Below, in pieces: positions 56,511 to 64,000 of a stretch of DNA of 64,000 nt; the first letter of the stretch is position 1, and each line of letters starts with the position of its first letter. The stretch is taken from the NCBI RefSeq assembly GCF_000507185.2, contig NZ_AYTM02000002.1, positions 4,375,501 through 4,439,500 of the forward strand, read 5' to 3'. The position numbers and the translations under genes are program-made. The notes under the pieces are model-generated. The model ran no database searches. It saw only the letters and a program-made list of their open reading frames with translations, and had not been told where the DNA came from. This DNA is from Pseudomonas syringae KCTC 12500. GTDB taxonomy: Bacteria > Pseudomonadota > Gammaproteobacteria > Pseudomonadales > Pseudomonadaceae.

Positions 56511-58151
56511 TCAGCCTGCCTTGAAAAACGCGACCTTGCGGGTCAGGCGATCGGCGAGCTGCGCGAGCTCCTCACTGGCGGTTGCCACCTGCTGCGATCC
56601 ATTGGCAGATTTGAGTGTCGAGTCGTGGATGCTGGTGATGTTTATCGCAACGTCTTCTGCCACCGCACTCTGTTGAACCGACGCGCTGGCGATCTGCGCG
56701 TTCATGTGATTGATCGCACTCACTTCCTGATTGATTCTCGACAAGGCGCTTTGGGCATTGCGTGTCTGTTCCACGGCACGATTGACCAGTTCACAGCTGT
56801 CGCGCATGTTCTGTGCCGCAGTTTCAGTACCGCCCTGCAGCGTGCTGATCATGTTCTGAATCTCCTGGGTCGACAGCTGAGTGCGATTGGCCAGCGAACG
56901 AACCTCATCGGCCACCACCGCAAAACCTCTGCCATGCTCGCCCGCGCGGGCGGCTTCAATGGCCGCGTTGAGCGCCAGCAGGTTGGTTTGTGAGGCAATC
57001 GAGTTGATCACCTCGATCACCTTTTCGATCTCCTCGCCGTGCCGTGAGACCTGCTCCACGGTACTGGTCGTTTCAGTCAGCGTGGCCGCCAGTTGTTCGA
57101 TGGCAGTAGTCGTGCCTTCGACGAGCGTGTTGCCGTTCGCCACCTCACTGTCAGCCAGACGTGCAGCGTCTGCGGCCTGTGCTGCATAGCCCGACACTTC
57201 ACTGACCGTCGCAGCCATCTCGCTGATGGCGGTGGCTACCTGTTCGGCTTCACGGGTCTGCACCATGATCTGCGCATTGTTGGCGGAGGAGGCCGCCGAC
57301 AGCACGGTAGAGGACTGGCTGACCTCTTGAGCGGCCATTCGTACGTCGGTGATGGTTTCCGAAAGACGGTTTAGCGCTGTTCTCAGTACGCCCATGACGC
57401 TGTCGGGATACGCCGTGGTGATGGTTTGCTGCAGATCGCCCGCTGCCAGTCGGCGAATGGCTTCGGCAACTTCAACCGGTTCTGCGCCAAGGGTCTTTTT
57501 CACGAAGCGGATGATGAACGCCGACAGCACGATGCTCAGCAGCACGGCGAACGCTGTGGCGAGCAGCATCAGGCCACGGAACTGGCTGGCGGTTGCCTGC
57601 ACGTTATCCAGATGAACCCTGATCGAGGCTTCCTCATTATCGATGAGCGCGTTGATACGCTTCAGCCATTCGCTGTAGTTACCGGACGTCTGGCTGAGCA
57701 ACAAGGCCTGCGCACCGGCGATGTCTCCGGCACGGCGCAAGGCAATCACGCTCGTGGTAGAGCTGAGCGTTTGCTGTTCGATCTCCTTGATGCCGCGCAG
57801 CAATTGGCGCTCTTCGGCACTGACATTGGGCTTGGTGAACAACTGCTCCATCGGTACGGCCGAGTCGACATAGTCCTTTTCAAGACGGGTCATCTCTGCC
57901 AGATGCAGCGCCAGGTCCTGGTCGTTGTTGACCAGTACAGCATCGCGCAGAGCGATCGCACGGTTATGCACGCTGCCCCGGAAGTTGATCGCATAGCGTT
58001 GCACCTTGGCGGCATTTTCGCCTACGTCTTCCAGGGTGCTGTCGATGAACCCGACCCGCTGAATGCCAACGGCGGTGATCAAGATGAGCAGCGAGACGAC
58101 AGCGGCGAATCCCAAGCCGATGCGCGTAGCCAGAGAAACCTGATTTTTCAT
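56511..58151 (-). CDS. Methyl-accepting chemotaxis protein with four-helix-bundle sensor
   Basis: 546 aa. TM1 near residues 10-30, a periplasmic helical 4HB_MCP sensor (about 35-190), TM2 near 193-215, HAMP, and the signalling domain with tip [40 protein letters not shown]. It differs from the receptor at 38.5 kb, which has an sCache sensor. Ligand unknown. No FliA-type promoter was visible. Confidence 0.93.
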   Translation of the reverse strand: MKNQVSLATRIGLGFAAVVSLLILITAVGIQRVGFIDSTLEDVGENAAKVQRYAINFRGSVHNRAIALRDAVLVNNDQDLALHLAEMTRLEKDYVDSAVPMEQLFTKPNVSAEERQLLRGIKEIEQQTLSSTTSVIALRRAGDIAGAQALLLSQTSGNYSEWLKRINALIDNEEASIRVHLDNVQATASQFRGLMLLATAFAVLLSIVLSAFIIRFVKKTLGAEPVEVAEAIRRLAAGDLQQTITTAYPDSVMGVLRTALNRLSETITDVRMAAQEVSQSSTVLSAASSANNAQIMVQTREAEQVATAISEMAATVSEVSGYAAQAADAARLADSEVANGNTLVEGTTTAIEQLAATLTETTSTVEQVSRHGEEIEKVIEVINSIASQTNLLALNAAIEAARAGEHGRGFAVVADEVRSLANRTQLSTQEIQNMISTLQGGTETAAQNMRDSCELVNRAVEQTRNAQSALSRINQEVSAINHMNAQIASASVQQSAVAEDVAINITSIHDSTLKSANGSQQVATASEELAQLADRLTRKVAFFKAG

Positions 58152-58367
58152 GGAATGAACCCGAGCGAGGCAAGAGAAGACGTCGAATTAAATAATGGCG
58201 AAGAGCCTTTATTCAGAATCGCCTGACAATAGCGCCCAGTCGACTCGTTGCCCAATAGATATTTGCGCACGGTGACATAGACAGGTGTTATTTCAGAACG
58301 GTATGACAGTTACGAAAGCGCGCGGTGCGATCTTTAGCGGCGCTCGTCGTCGCTGTGTGCCGCGGGT

Positions 58368-58397
58368 AACCGGCGAGGCTCATGACGTTCGCCGGTT
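58368..58397. terminator. Hairpin after the second aldo/keto reductase
   Basis: Perfect 9-bp arms AACCGGCGA and TCGCCGGTT with a 12-nt loop, just beyond the stop of the minus-strand reductase. The remainder of the 268-nt gap to the chemoreceptor holds nothing recognisable. Confidence 0.5.
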
Positions 58398-58419
58398 CCG
58401 GGATTTTTTACAGCGTCGG

Positions 58420-59415
58420 TCAGACGAATCCGGTCACTGCATGGGGCACGTACGGAGCCTCGAGGCGTTTGATATCCTCATCACTGAGCACCAGTTGCAG
58501 CGCTGCGATGGCATCGTCCAGTTGCGTGGCCTTGGAAGCGCCGACGATGGGCGCGGATACACCGCGCTTGGCCAATACCCAGGCCAGTGCGATTTGCGCC
58601 ATCGGCACCCCGCGCTCTGCGGCCAGCTGTTCCACGGTATCGATCACCCGACCGTCTTCCTTTTCCGTCGCCTCATAAAACGACTGGCCGGAAACGTCGG
58701 TTCTGGTCCGCTCGGTCTGCTGACCATGGGGCCTGGTCAGCCTGCCGCGTGCCATCGGGCTCCACGGCATCAGGCCGACACCCTGATCGATACACAGCGG
58801 GATCATCTCGCGCTCTTCTTCGCGATACACCAGGTTCAGGTAGTTCTGCATCGAGACGAACCTGCTCCAGCCATGCGCGGTCGCGACCTGCTGGGCCTTG
58901 GCGAACTGCCATGCGTACATGGAGGACGCGCCGATGTACCTGGCCTTGCCGGCCTTGACCACATCGTGCAGGGCTTCCATGGTTTCTTCGATGGGCGTGT
59001 CATAGTCCCAGCGATGGATCTGGTACAGGTCGACGTAGTCAGTGCCGAGTCGCGTCAGGCTCGCATCAATACTGGACATGATGGCCTTGCGCGAGAGCCC
59101 CTTTTCGTTAGGACGGGTCGAGCCTTCCCACATGTTCGCCGGAAAGAACACCTTCGTGGCGATGACGGTCTCGTCGCGACGGGTGAACTCTTTGAGCAAT
59201 TTGCCGACGATGGTTTCCGAAGTACCAGCCGAGTAGCTGTTGGCCGTGTCAAAAAAATTGATGCCTTGCTCGACGGCGTGTCTGATGATCGGCCTGCTTG
59301 CTTCTTCGCCCAGTGTCCAGGGATGCGTTCCGGCATCGGGCTCGCCGAATGTCATGCATCCAAGGCACAGTCTGGAAATATCCAGCCCCGTGTTGCCAAG
59401 CTTTACGTAGTCCAT
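58420..59415 (-). CDS. Aldo/keto reductase (YajO/Tas-like)
   Basis: 331-aa barrel reductase of the long AKR type. Catalytic residues are in NFFDTANSYSAGTSE (Asp, Tyr), VIATKVFFP (Lys) and DLYQIHRWD (His); the NADPH pocket end is APIVGASKATQLDDA. GGAGGA precedes the ATG. It diverges from the HAD dehalogenase across an operator-like palindrome. Physiological substrate unknown. Confidence 0.9.
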   Translation of the reverse strand: MDYVKLGNTGLDISRLCLGCMTFGEPDAGTHPWTLGEEASRPIIRHAVEQGINFFDTANSYSAGTSETIVGKLLKEFTRRDETVIATKVFFPANMWEGSTRPNEKGLSRKAIMSSIDASLTRLGTDYVDLYQIHRWDYDTPIEETMEALHDVVKAGKARYIGASSMYAWQFAKAQQVATAHGWSRFVSMQNYLNLVYREEEREMIPLCIDQGVGLMPWSPMARGRLTRPHGQQTERTRTDVSGQSFYEATEKEDGRVIDTVEQLAAERGVPMAQIALAWVLAKRGVSAPIVGASKATQLDDAIAALQLVLSDEDIKRLEAPYVPHAVTGFV

Positions 59416-59529
59416 GAATCCTCCGTCTATCGTTGATTGATCAGCCGTCGAGCCGTTTCGGTGCCGTCCATAACATTTACAGTTGGGGTAATGTCTGCCC
59501 GGAACAACTCGCTTTGGCGCGATTGGTTC

Positions 59530-59555
59530 TATAGTTCTAGTTCTGTAGAACTATA
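59530..59555. promoter_or_regulatory. Operator-like palindrome between reductase and dehalogenase genes
   Basis: Perfect 10-bp inverted repeat TATAGTTCTA-N6-TAGAACTATA, 29 nt before the HAD gene start and within the 169-nt divergent region. Its size fits a dimeric regulator such as HxlR or MarR; no regulator gene is adjacent. Confidence 0.55.
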
Positions 59556-59584
59556 AGCGACTGTGCACGATTCGGGAGAGCAAT

Positions 59585-60307
59585 ATGGCCAGACTGGAAC
59601 AGATAGGGTTTCTCGGTTTCGATGTATTCGGCACCGTTGTCGACTGGCGAAACGGCGTGGCGCGGGCCGCTGCGCCATTTCTGCAACAGCATGGCGTGAA
59701 CGTCGACCCCCTTGATTTTGCCGATCAGTGGCGCGGTCTTTATCAACCTTCCATGCAGCGCGTGCGTGCGGGTGAGCGCCCGTACGTGACACTCGACGTG
59801 CTCAACCGGGAGAGTCTCGAAACCGTGCTGGCGCGCCACGATGTGGATTTCGGCAGCATCTCCGACGCCGAGCTCGCCGAGCTGAACAAGGCTTGGGAAA
59901 GGCTCGATCCATGGCCCGACTCGGTCGCAGGCCTGACCCGATTAAAGCGCAGATTCTCGATCGGTACGCTATCGAACGGACACATCGCCGGAATGCTCAA
60001 CCTTGCGAAATTCGGCGGACTGCCCTGGGACGTCATCGTCGGCGCGGAGATCGCCGGCACCTACAAACCGATGCCCCAGACCTACCTGAGGTCTGCAAAA
60101 GCAGTGGGTCTGGCGCCGCATTGCGTCGCCATGGTGGCTGCGCATAACGCCGACCTGACTGCCGCACGTGCGAATGGCTTCAAGACCGTTTTCGTCCGAC
60201 GTCCCGCCGAGCACGGGCCAGGCCAGACGTCTGATCTGACCGCCGAACAGGACTGGGACGTGATCGTCGATTCCCTGACCGAAGCGGCTGACGCGCTCGA
60301 TTGCTGA
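59585..60307 (+). CDS. HAD-superfamily hydrolase, L-2-haloacid dehalogenase type
   Basis: 240 aa, HAD type II. Nucleophile D13 is in FLGFDVFGTVVDW, motif II is in IGTLSNGHIAGM, a lysine follows in AGTYKPMPQTYL, and motif III in VAMVAAHNADLTAARANGF. The DVFGTVVDWR opening is characteristic of haloacid dehalogenases rather than phosphatases. GGGAGAG lies about 5 nt before the ATG. Confidence 0.88.
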   Translation: MARLEQIGFLGFDVFGTVVDWRNGVARAAAPFLQQHGVNVDPLDFADQWRGLYQPSMQRVRAGERPYVTLDVLNRESLETVLARHDVDFGSISDAELAELNKAWERLDPWPDSVAGLTRLKRRFSIGTLSNGHIAGMLNLAKFGGLPWDVIVGAEIAGTYKPMPQTYLRSAKAVGLAPHCVAMVAAHNADLTAARANGFKTVFVRRPAEHGPGQTSDLTAEQDWDVIVDSLTEAADALDC

Positions 60308-60920
60308 AGCGCCATTACCCGGGCGGGCTAACACTTTGAGCGCCTGGAAAAGTCGCCGCCCGACACTGGAATTTGAAACAGATCCGGCGGCTGGAAGGCC
60401 ATGCCGTTTGACGGACACTTTCGCGGTTTGTAACTTTTTGTTTGCCTCATCGCCAAAAATCGTGGTTATTATCCCCGGCGCTCAGGGCCAAAAACCCGGC
60501 GCCGATGACTGTCATGGGTCCACAGACTCCGCAGTCACAGCCGATCGGGTCCACCCTGGCGCTGACACCCCGGCGCAGGCCGTTCCCCGTCGTTGACCCT
60601 CGAACCGAAGGTGAGGTTTCAATTGGCCACGCGGTATGCAAACGTCAGTTCCAAGGGTAGAGCGATCAGTCTCGTCAACGAGCCAGCCAACCCCCTTTCT
60701 GTATGCGATTCGCGCCGTGCCGCGTTCGCCTGTCATCCCTCAGCGATCCCCCCGCGCGCTTGCATGTCAGATAATGGCATGAGCCCGAGAGCCCGCGCCG
60801 CACCCTCTCCCTGAATCTCGATGTTCATCCGGCATTGCTCATGCCGTGCCTGACGGGCTTGCTGCTCTGCGCTCCCGTCTGCTCATAAAAAAATAATCTG
60901 CTCACGGACGGTGATTCCTG
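60308..60920. other. Long leader region before the NRPS, no gene seen
   Basis: 613 nt without a convincing gene; short open frames here lack ribosome sites and family features. GC-rich partial palindromes occur near 60475-60505 (GGCGC/GCGCC). It presumably holds the NRPS promoter, but no clear sigma-70, PvdS or Fur motif was found. Confidence 0.5.
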
Positions 60921-63900
60921 ATGGTCGACAAATCTTCCTCGCGCGGGACGGGCTTCGCTCATCCTGATACAGAGCAACCCTTTGACCAAACCCAGTGTGT
61001 GCATGGCCTTTTCGAAGCACAAGTGCAGCTTAATCCTGACGCTATCGCGGCACGCTTCGGGCTGGACACGCTTGACTATGCGACGCTCAATACCCAAGCC
61101 AACCGCCTGGCCCATTACCTGCGCAGCCTTGGTGTCGGGCCGGATGTGCGTGTCGGGATTTGCCTGGAGCGCTCGCTGGACATGCTGGTCGGCGTGCTCG
61201 CGGTACTCAAGGCCGGCGGTGCCTACGTGCCGCTGGACCCCACGTACCCGAAAGCCCGTCTGGCCCACATGCTGGCAGACAGCGCGCCACGCGTGCTGCT
61301 GAGCCACGCTCCGGCGCGCGCGGTGTTGCTGGCGGCGCTGGAGCAAGGTGAGCTCGCAGCGCAGGTGCTTAATCTGGCCGATACCCGACTATGGGCGGCG
61401 CAGCCGACGCACAACCCTGACCCGCACGCGGTTGGTCTGACGTCCCGCCATCTGGCGTACGTGATCTACACCTCGGGCTCCACCGGGACGCCCAAGGGGG
61501 TCATGGTCGAGCATCGTGGGCTGATCGCGGTGAGCGCTGCCTGGGAGCGCTTGTACGCGCTGCACAAACCCCTCAATCACCTGCAAATGGCCGGGTTTTC
61601 CTTCGATGTGTTCAGCGCCGACCTGATCCGCGCACTGGGTTTTGGCGGCACGCTCGTGCTCTGCCCGCGTGACACGCTGATGGACCCGCCCGCGCTGTAT
61701 CGCCTGTTGCGCGAGGCGCGCATCGATTTCGCGGACTTCGTGCCTGCGGTGCTCAACCCTTTGCTGGTCTGGGCGCAGGAGGCAGGGCGCGACCTGTCGT
61801 TCCTGAGCACGGTGGTTTGTGGTTCGGACATCTGGACAGCGCACAGCGCGCGCCAACTGCGCGGTTTGTGTGGCGAGCAGGTACAGATCGTCCAGGCCTA
61901 CGGTGTTACCGAAGCGAGCATCGACAGCACCTGTTTCGAGTTCGAGCCTGACAGCCACGTCGATGCGGTGCTGCCCATCGGACGGGCGTTGGCCAATACG
62001 CGGATTTACCTGCTCGATGCCGCTGGCGAGCGGGTTCCCCAAGGTGTGACCGGCGAACTGTACATCGGCGGCGCGGGGGTTGCGCGTGGCTACCTGAATT
62101 TGCCGGAACTGACCCGCGAGCGCTTCATCGACAGCCCGTTCGTGGCCGGTGAGCGGTTGTACCGCACTGGCGATCTGGCCCGCTATCGGGCTGACGGCCA
62201 TCTGGAGTTTCTCGGGCGCAACGACTCGCAGGCCAAGCTGCGCGGCCTGCGCCTTGAACTGGGTGAAATCGAGGCGCGTCTGGCCGAGGTTGCCGGTGTG
62301 CGTGACAACGTGGTGGTGCTGCGCGAGGACAACGCGGGCGTACCCAGGCTGATTGCCTACTTTCGCGAACAAAGCGGCGCAGCGCTGACGCCCAAAGGCC
62401 TGCGCGAGCATCTGCAGCGCAGCCTGCCGGACTACATGATTCCTGCTGCGTTCGTGCGCATGGACGCGCTGCCGCTGACCGCCAATGGCAAGCTGGACCG
62501 CATCGCACTGCCCGAGCCGGGGGATGACGCATTCGATCGACACGTTTTCGAAGCCGCGCAAGGCGCGCTGGAAATGGATATTGCGGCCATCTGGGCCGAG
62601 GTGCTTGGGGTCGAGCGAGTCGGTCGCCAGGATCACTTTTTTGCACTCGGCGGCCACTCGCTGCTGGTGATGCGCGTGCTGGCCAAGGTTCGTCAGACGC
62701 TGCATCTTGAGGTGTCACCCTCAGCCCTGTTTACCGCCCCCGTGCTGCAGCAGTTCGCCGAACGACTGAGCACCGCGCAGCAGGGCAACGCTCGCCCACC
62801 GATCACGGCTGTAGAGCGTAGCGGGGCACACACATTGTCATCTGCCCAGCAGCGCCTGTGGTTTCTGGCGCAGATGGAAGGCGGCAATGCGGCCTACCAC
62901 ATGCCCTTGAATCTGCGACTGCGCGGGCCGTTGCAAGTGGCCGCGCTGGAGCGCAGTTTCAATCAGCTGGTGGCCCGCCACGAGGCGCTACGCACCACCT
63001 TCTTCGCGGTCGAGGGCGAGGGGCGGCAACGCGTTTGCGCTGCGGAGACGATCATTCCGTTGCCAGTCACCGATTTGCGTGGCGAGCACGATGCCCAGGC
63101 GCGTCTGCTGGCGTTGATCGACGCAGAGGGCAGCAAGCCGTTCGATCTGGCAGTAGGGCCGTTGATGCGCGTCAGCCTGGTCAGGCTGGCCGACGACGAT
63201 CATGTGTTGCTGCTGACCCAGCACCACATCGTCTCGGATGGCTGGTCAATGGGCGTGCTGACCCGTGAACTGGGGCTGCTCTATGAGGCGGCTATTCAGC
63301 AACCGGCCGCGCACGGGCAGTCCCTGCCACTGCCGCCGCTGGCTGTTCAGTATGTGGATTACGCGGCCTGGCAACGCCAGTGGCTGTCCGGCGAGGTACT
63401 GGATGCGCAGCGGCGCTACTGGCGTGAAACCCTGAGCGGTGCACCGCTATTGCTGGAGTTGCCCACCGATCACAAACGTCCGGCCGCCCAGGATTACCGC
63501 GGCGGCTTCGTGCCGCTGGTCTTTGACCGTGCGCTGACAGCACGGCTCCGAGTGTTGGCTACGCAGCAGGGCACCACGTTGTTCATGAACCTGCTGGCGG
63601 CCTGGTCGCTGTTGCTGATGCGCCTGTCGGGGCAAGATGACGTGGTCATCGGTGTGCCCTCGGCGAACCGCAGCCAGCAGGAGCTGGAAGGGCTAATCGG
63701 GTTCTTCGTCAATACCCTGGCCCTGCGCATGACCCGCGCCGGCAGCCCGACGGTGGCCAGCTGGCTGCAACAGGCGCGCAGCGTTGCGCTTGCCGCTCAG
63801 GAACATCAGGACTTGCCGTTCGATCAAGTGGTGGAGTTGCTCAACCCGCCGCGCAGTCTGGCTTACAGCCCGGTGTTTCAGGTGCTGTTCGCCTGGGAGC

Positions 63901-64000
63901 AGCATCAGGATTCGGACCTGGAGTTGTCCGGGCTCGAGGTCAGCGTGCTGCAAAGCGTCCAGCCAGTGGCCAAATTCGACCTGCAACTGGCACTCAGCGA
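60921..64000 (+). CDS. Nonribosomal peptide synthetase, A-T-C start, 3' end beyond the window
   Basis: Open from ATG 60921 to the window end (1026 codons). It begins directly with an adenylation domain (about 25-510): A3 YTSGSTGTPKG at residue 183, A5 AYGVTEASID, A8 region LRGLRLELGEIEARL, A10 Lys in PLTANGKLDR. Reading the Stachelhaus pocket gives D-V-A-D-V-C-A-I-D-K, which I recall as an arginine code. A thiolation domain follows with S580 in LGGHS, then a condensation domain opening with SSAQQRLWFLAQ and HHIVSDG at 768-774. No starter C domain precedes A1, so the first residue is probably not N-acylated. Product unknown. Confidence 0.93.
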   Translation, partial: MVDKSSSRGTGFAHPDTEQPFDQTQCVHGLFEAQVQLNPDAIAARFGLDTLDYATLNTQANRLAHYLRSLGVGPDVRVGICLERSLDMLVGVLAVLKAGGAYVPLDPTYPKARLAHMLADSAPRVLLSHAPARAVLLAALEQGELAAQVLNLADTRLWAAQPTHNPDPHAVGLTSRHLAYVIYTSGSTGTPKGVMVEHRGLIAVSAAWERLYALHKPLNHLQMAGFSFDVFSADLIRALGFGGTLVLCPRDTLMDPPALYRLLREARIDFADFVPAVLNPLLVWAQEAGRDLSFLSTVVCGSDIWTAHSARQLRGLCGEQVQIVQAYGVTEASIDSTCFEFEPDSHVDAVLPIGRALANTRIYLLDAAGERVPQGVTGELYIGGAGVARGYLNLPELTRERFIDSPFVAGERLYRTGDLARYRADGHLEFLGRNDSQAKLRGLRLELGEIEARLAEVAGVRDNVVVLREDNAGVPRLIAYFREQSGAALTPKGLREHLQRSLPDYMIPAAFVRMDALPLTANGKLDRIALPEPGDDAFDRHVFEAAQGALEMDIAAIWAEVLGVERVGRQDHFFALGGHSLLVMRVLAKVRQTLHLEVSPSALFTAPVLQQFAERLSTAQQGNARPPITAVERSGAHTLSSAQQRLWFLAQMEGGNAAYHMPLNLRLRGPLQVAALERSFNQLVARHEALRTTFFAVEGEGRQRVCAAETIIPLPVTDLRGEHDAQARLLALIDAEGSKPFDLAVGPLMRVSLVRLADDDHVLLLTQHHIVSDGWSMGVLTRELGLLYEAAIQQPAAHGQSLPLPPLAVQYVDYAAWQRQWLSGEVLDAQRRYWRETLSGAPLLLELPTDHKRPAAQDYRGGFVPLVFDRALTARLRVLATQQGTTLFMNLLAAWSLLLMRLSGQDDVVIGVPSANRSQQELEGLIGFFVNTLALRMTRAGSPTVASWLQQARSVALAAQEHQDLPFDQVVELLNPPRSLAYSPVFQVLFAWEQHQDSDLELSGLEVSVLQSVQPVAKFDLQLALS

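Noticed and set aside
58152..58300. FliA (sigma-28) promoter before the chemoreceptor
   Set aside because: No TAAA-N15-GCCGATAA-like sequence was found on the minus strand.
61389..62705. 438-codon open frame on the - strand opposite the NRPS
   Set aside because: The + strand shows complete A- and T-domain core motifs; the antisense frame is low-complexity Arg/Gln/Ala-rich.
1..64000. CRISPR arrays, complete insertion sequences, rRNA operons or prophage genes
   Set aside because: No regularly spaced direct repeats, transposase or integrase motifs, or rRNA sequence were seen anywhere in the window.

Overview
The window looks like core chromosome of a Pseudomonas of the syringae group. The order tig-clpP-clpX-lon-hupB-ppiD-fabI, a five-gene peptide ABC transporter, mltD, gloB, a methyltransferase, rnhA and dnaQ is the conserved Pseudomonas order as I remember it, and the proteins read like P. 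syringae homologues. I could run no database search, so assignments rest on visible motifs, gene order and remembered families.

Layout. 1-9400: protein quality control and fatty-acid synthesis (trigger factor, ClpP, ClpX, Lon, HU-beta, PpiD, FabI). Two sigma-32-like promoters precede clpX and lon, a strong sigma-70 promoter precedes hupB, and a tRNA-Asp-like remnant lies between hupB and ppiD. 9400-16800: a minus-strand yejABEF/nppA1A2BCD-type transporter operon with two solute-binding proteins. 16900-23200: mltD, gloB, a methyltransferase, rnhA, dnaQ, an acetyltransferase and a flavin reductase. 23359-28572: a 1737-residue toxin-like protein ending in an aspzincin-type zinc protease motif. 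28600-30900: two valine/branched acyl-CoA catabolism genes. 31100-34000: an EmrB/EmrA-type efflux pair, followed by a nested inverted-repeat region. 34600-41100: phosphate transporter, CorA/ZntB-type channel, aldo/keto reductase, chemoreceptor, an Rsm-type small RNA and a TetR regulator. 41200-48400: PAS-rich hybrid histidine kinase, second TetR regulator, and a GH3 glucosidase with a small exported partner.

48400-51300: an AT-rich island, an ArsR-family remnant and a TonB-dependent siderophore receptor with a Fur-like box. 51400-53100: an iron-sulfur cryptochrome/photolyase with a DUF2256 partner, under a site matching the B12/light regulator PplR (LitR) consensus. 53200-60300: a DUF2231 membrane protein with a PQQ-type sugar dehydrogenase, a repeat cluster, an MFS exporter, a second chemoreceptor, a second aldo/keto reductase and a HAD dehalogenase. 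60921-64000: the 5' part of a nonribosomal peptide synthetase that starts directly with an adenylation domain (predicted Arg) and runs off the window.

The most interesting points are the toxin-like aspzincin protein, the light-regulon box in front of the FeS cryptochrome, the RsmX-like RNA, the A-domain-first NRPS, and the nested palindromic element near 34.3 kb.
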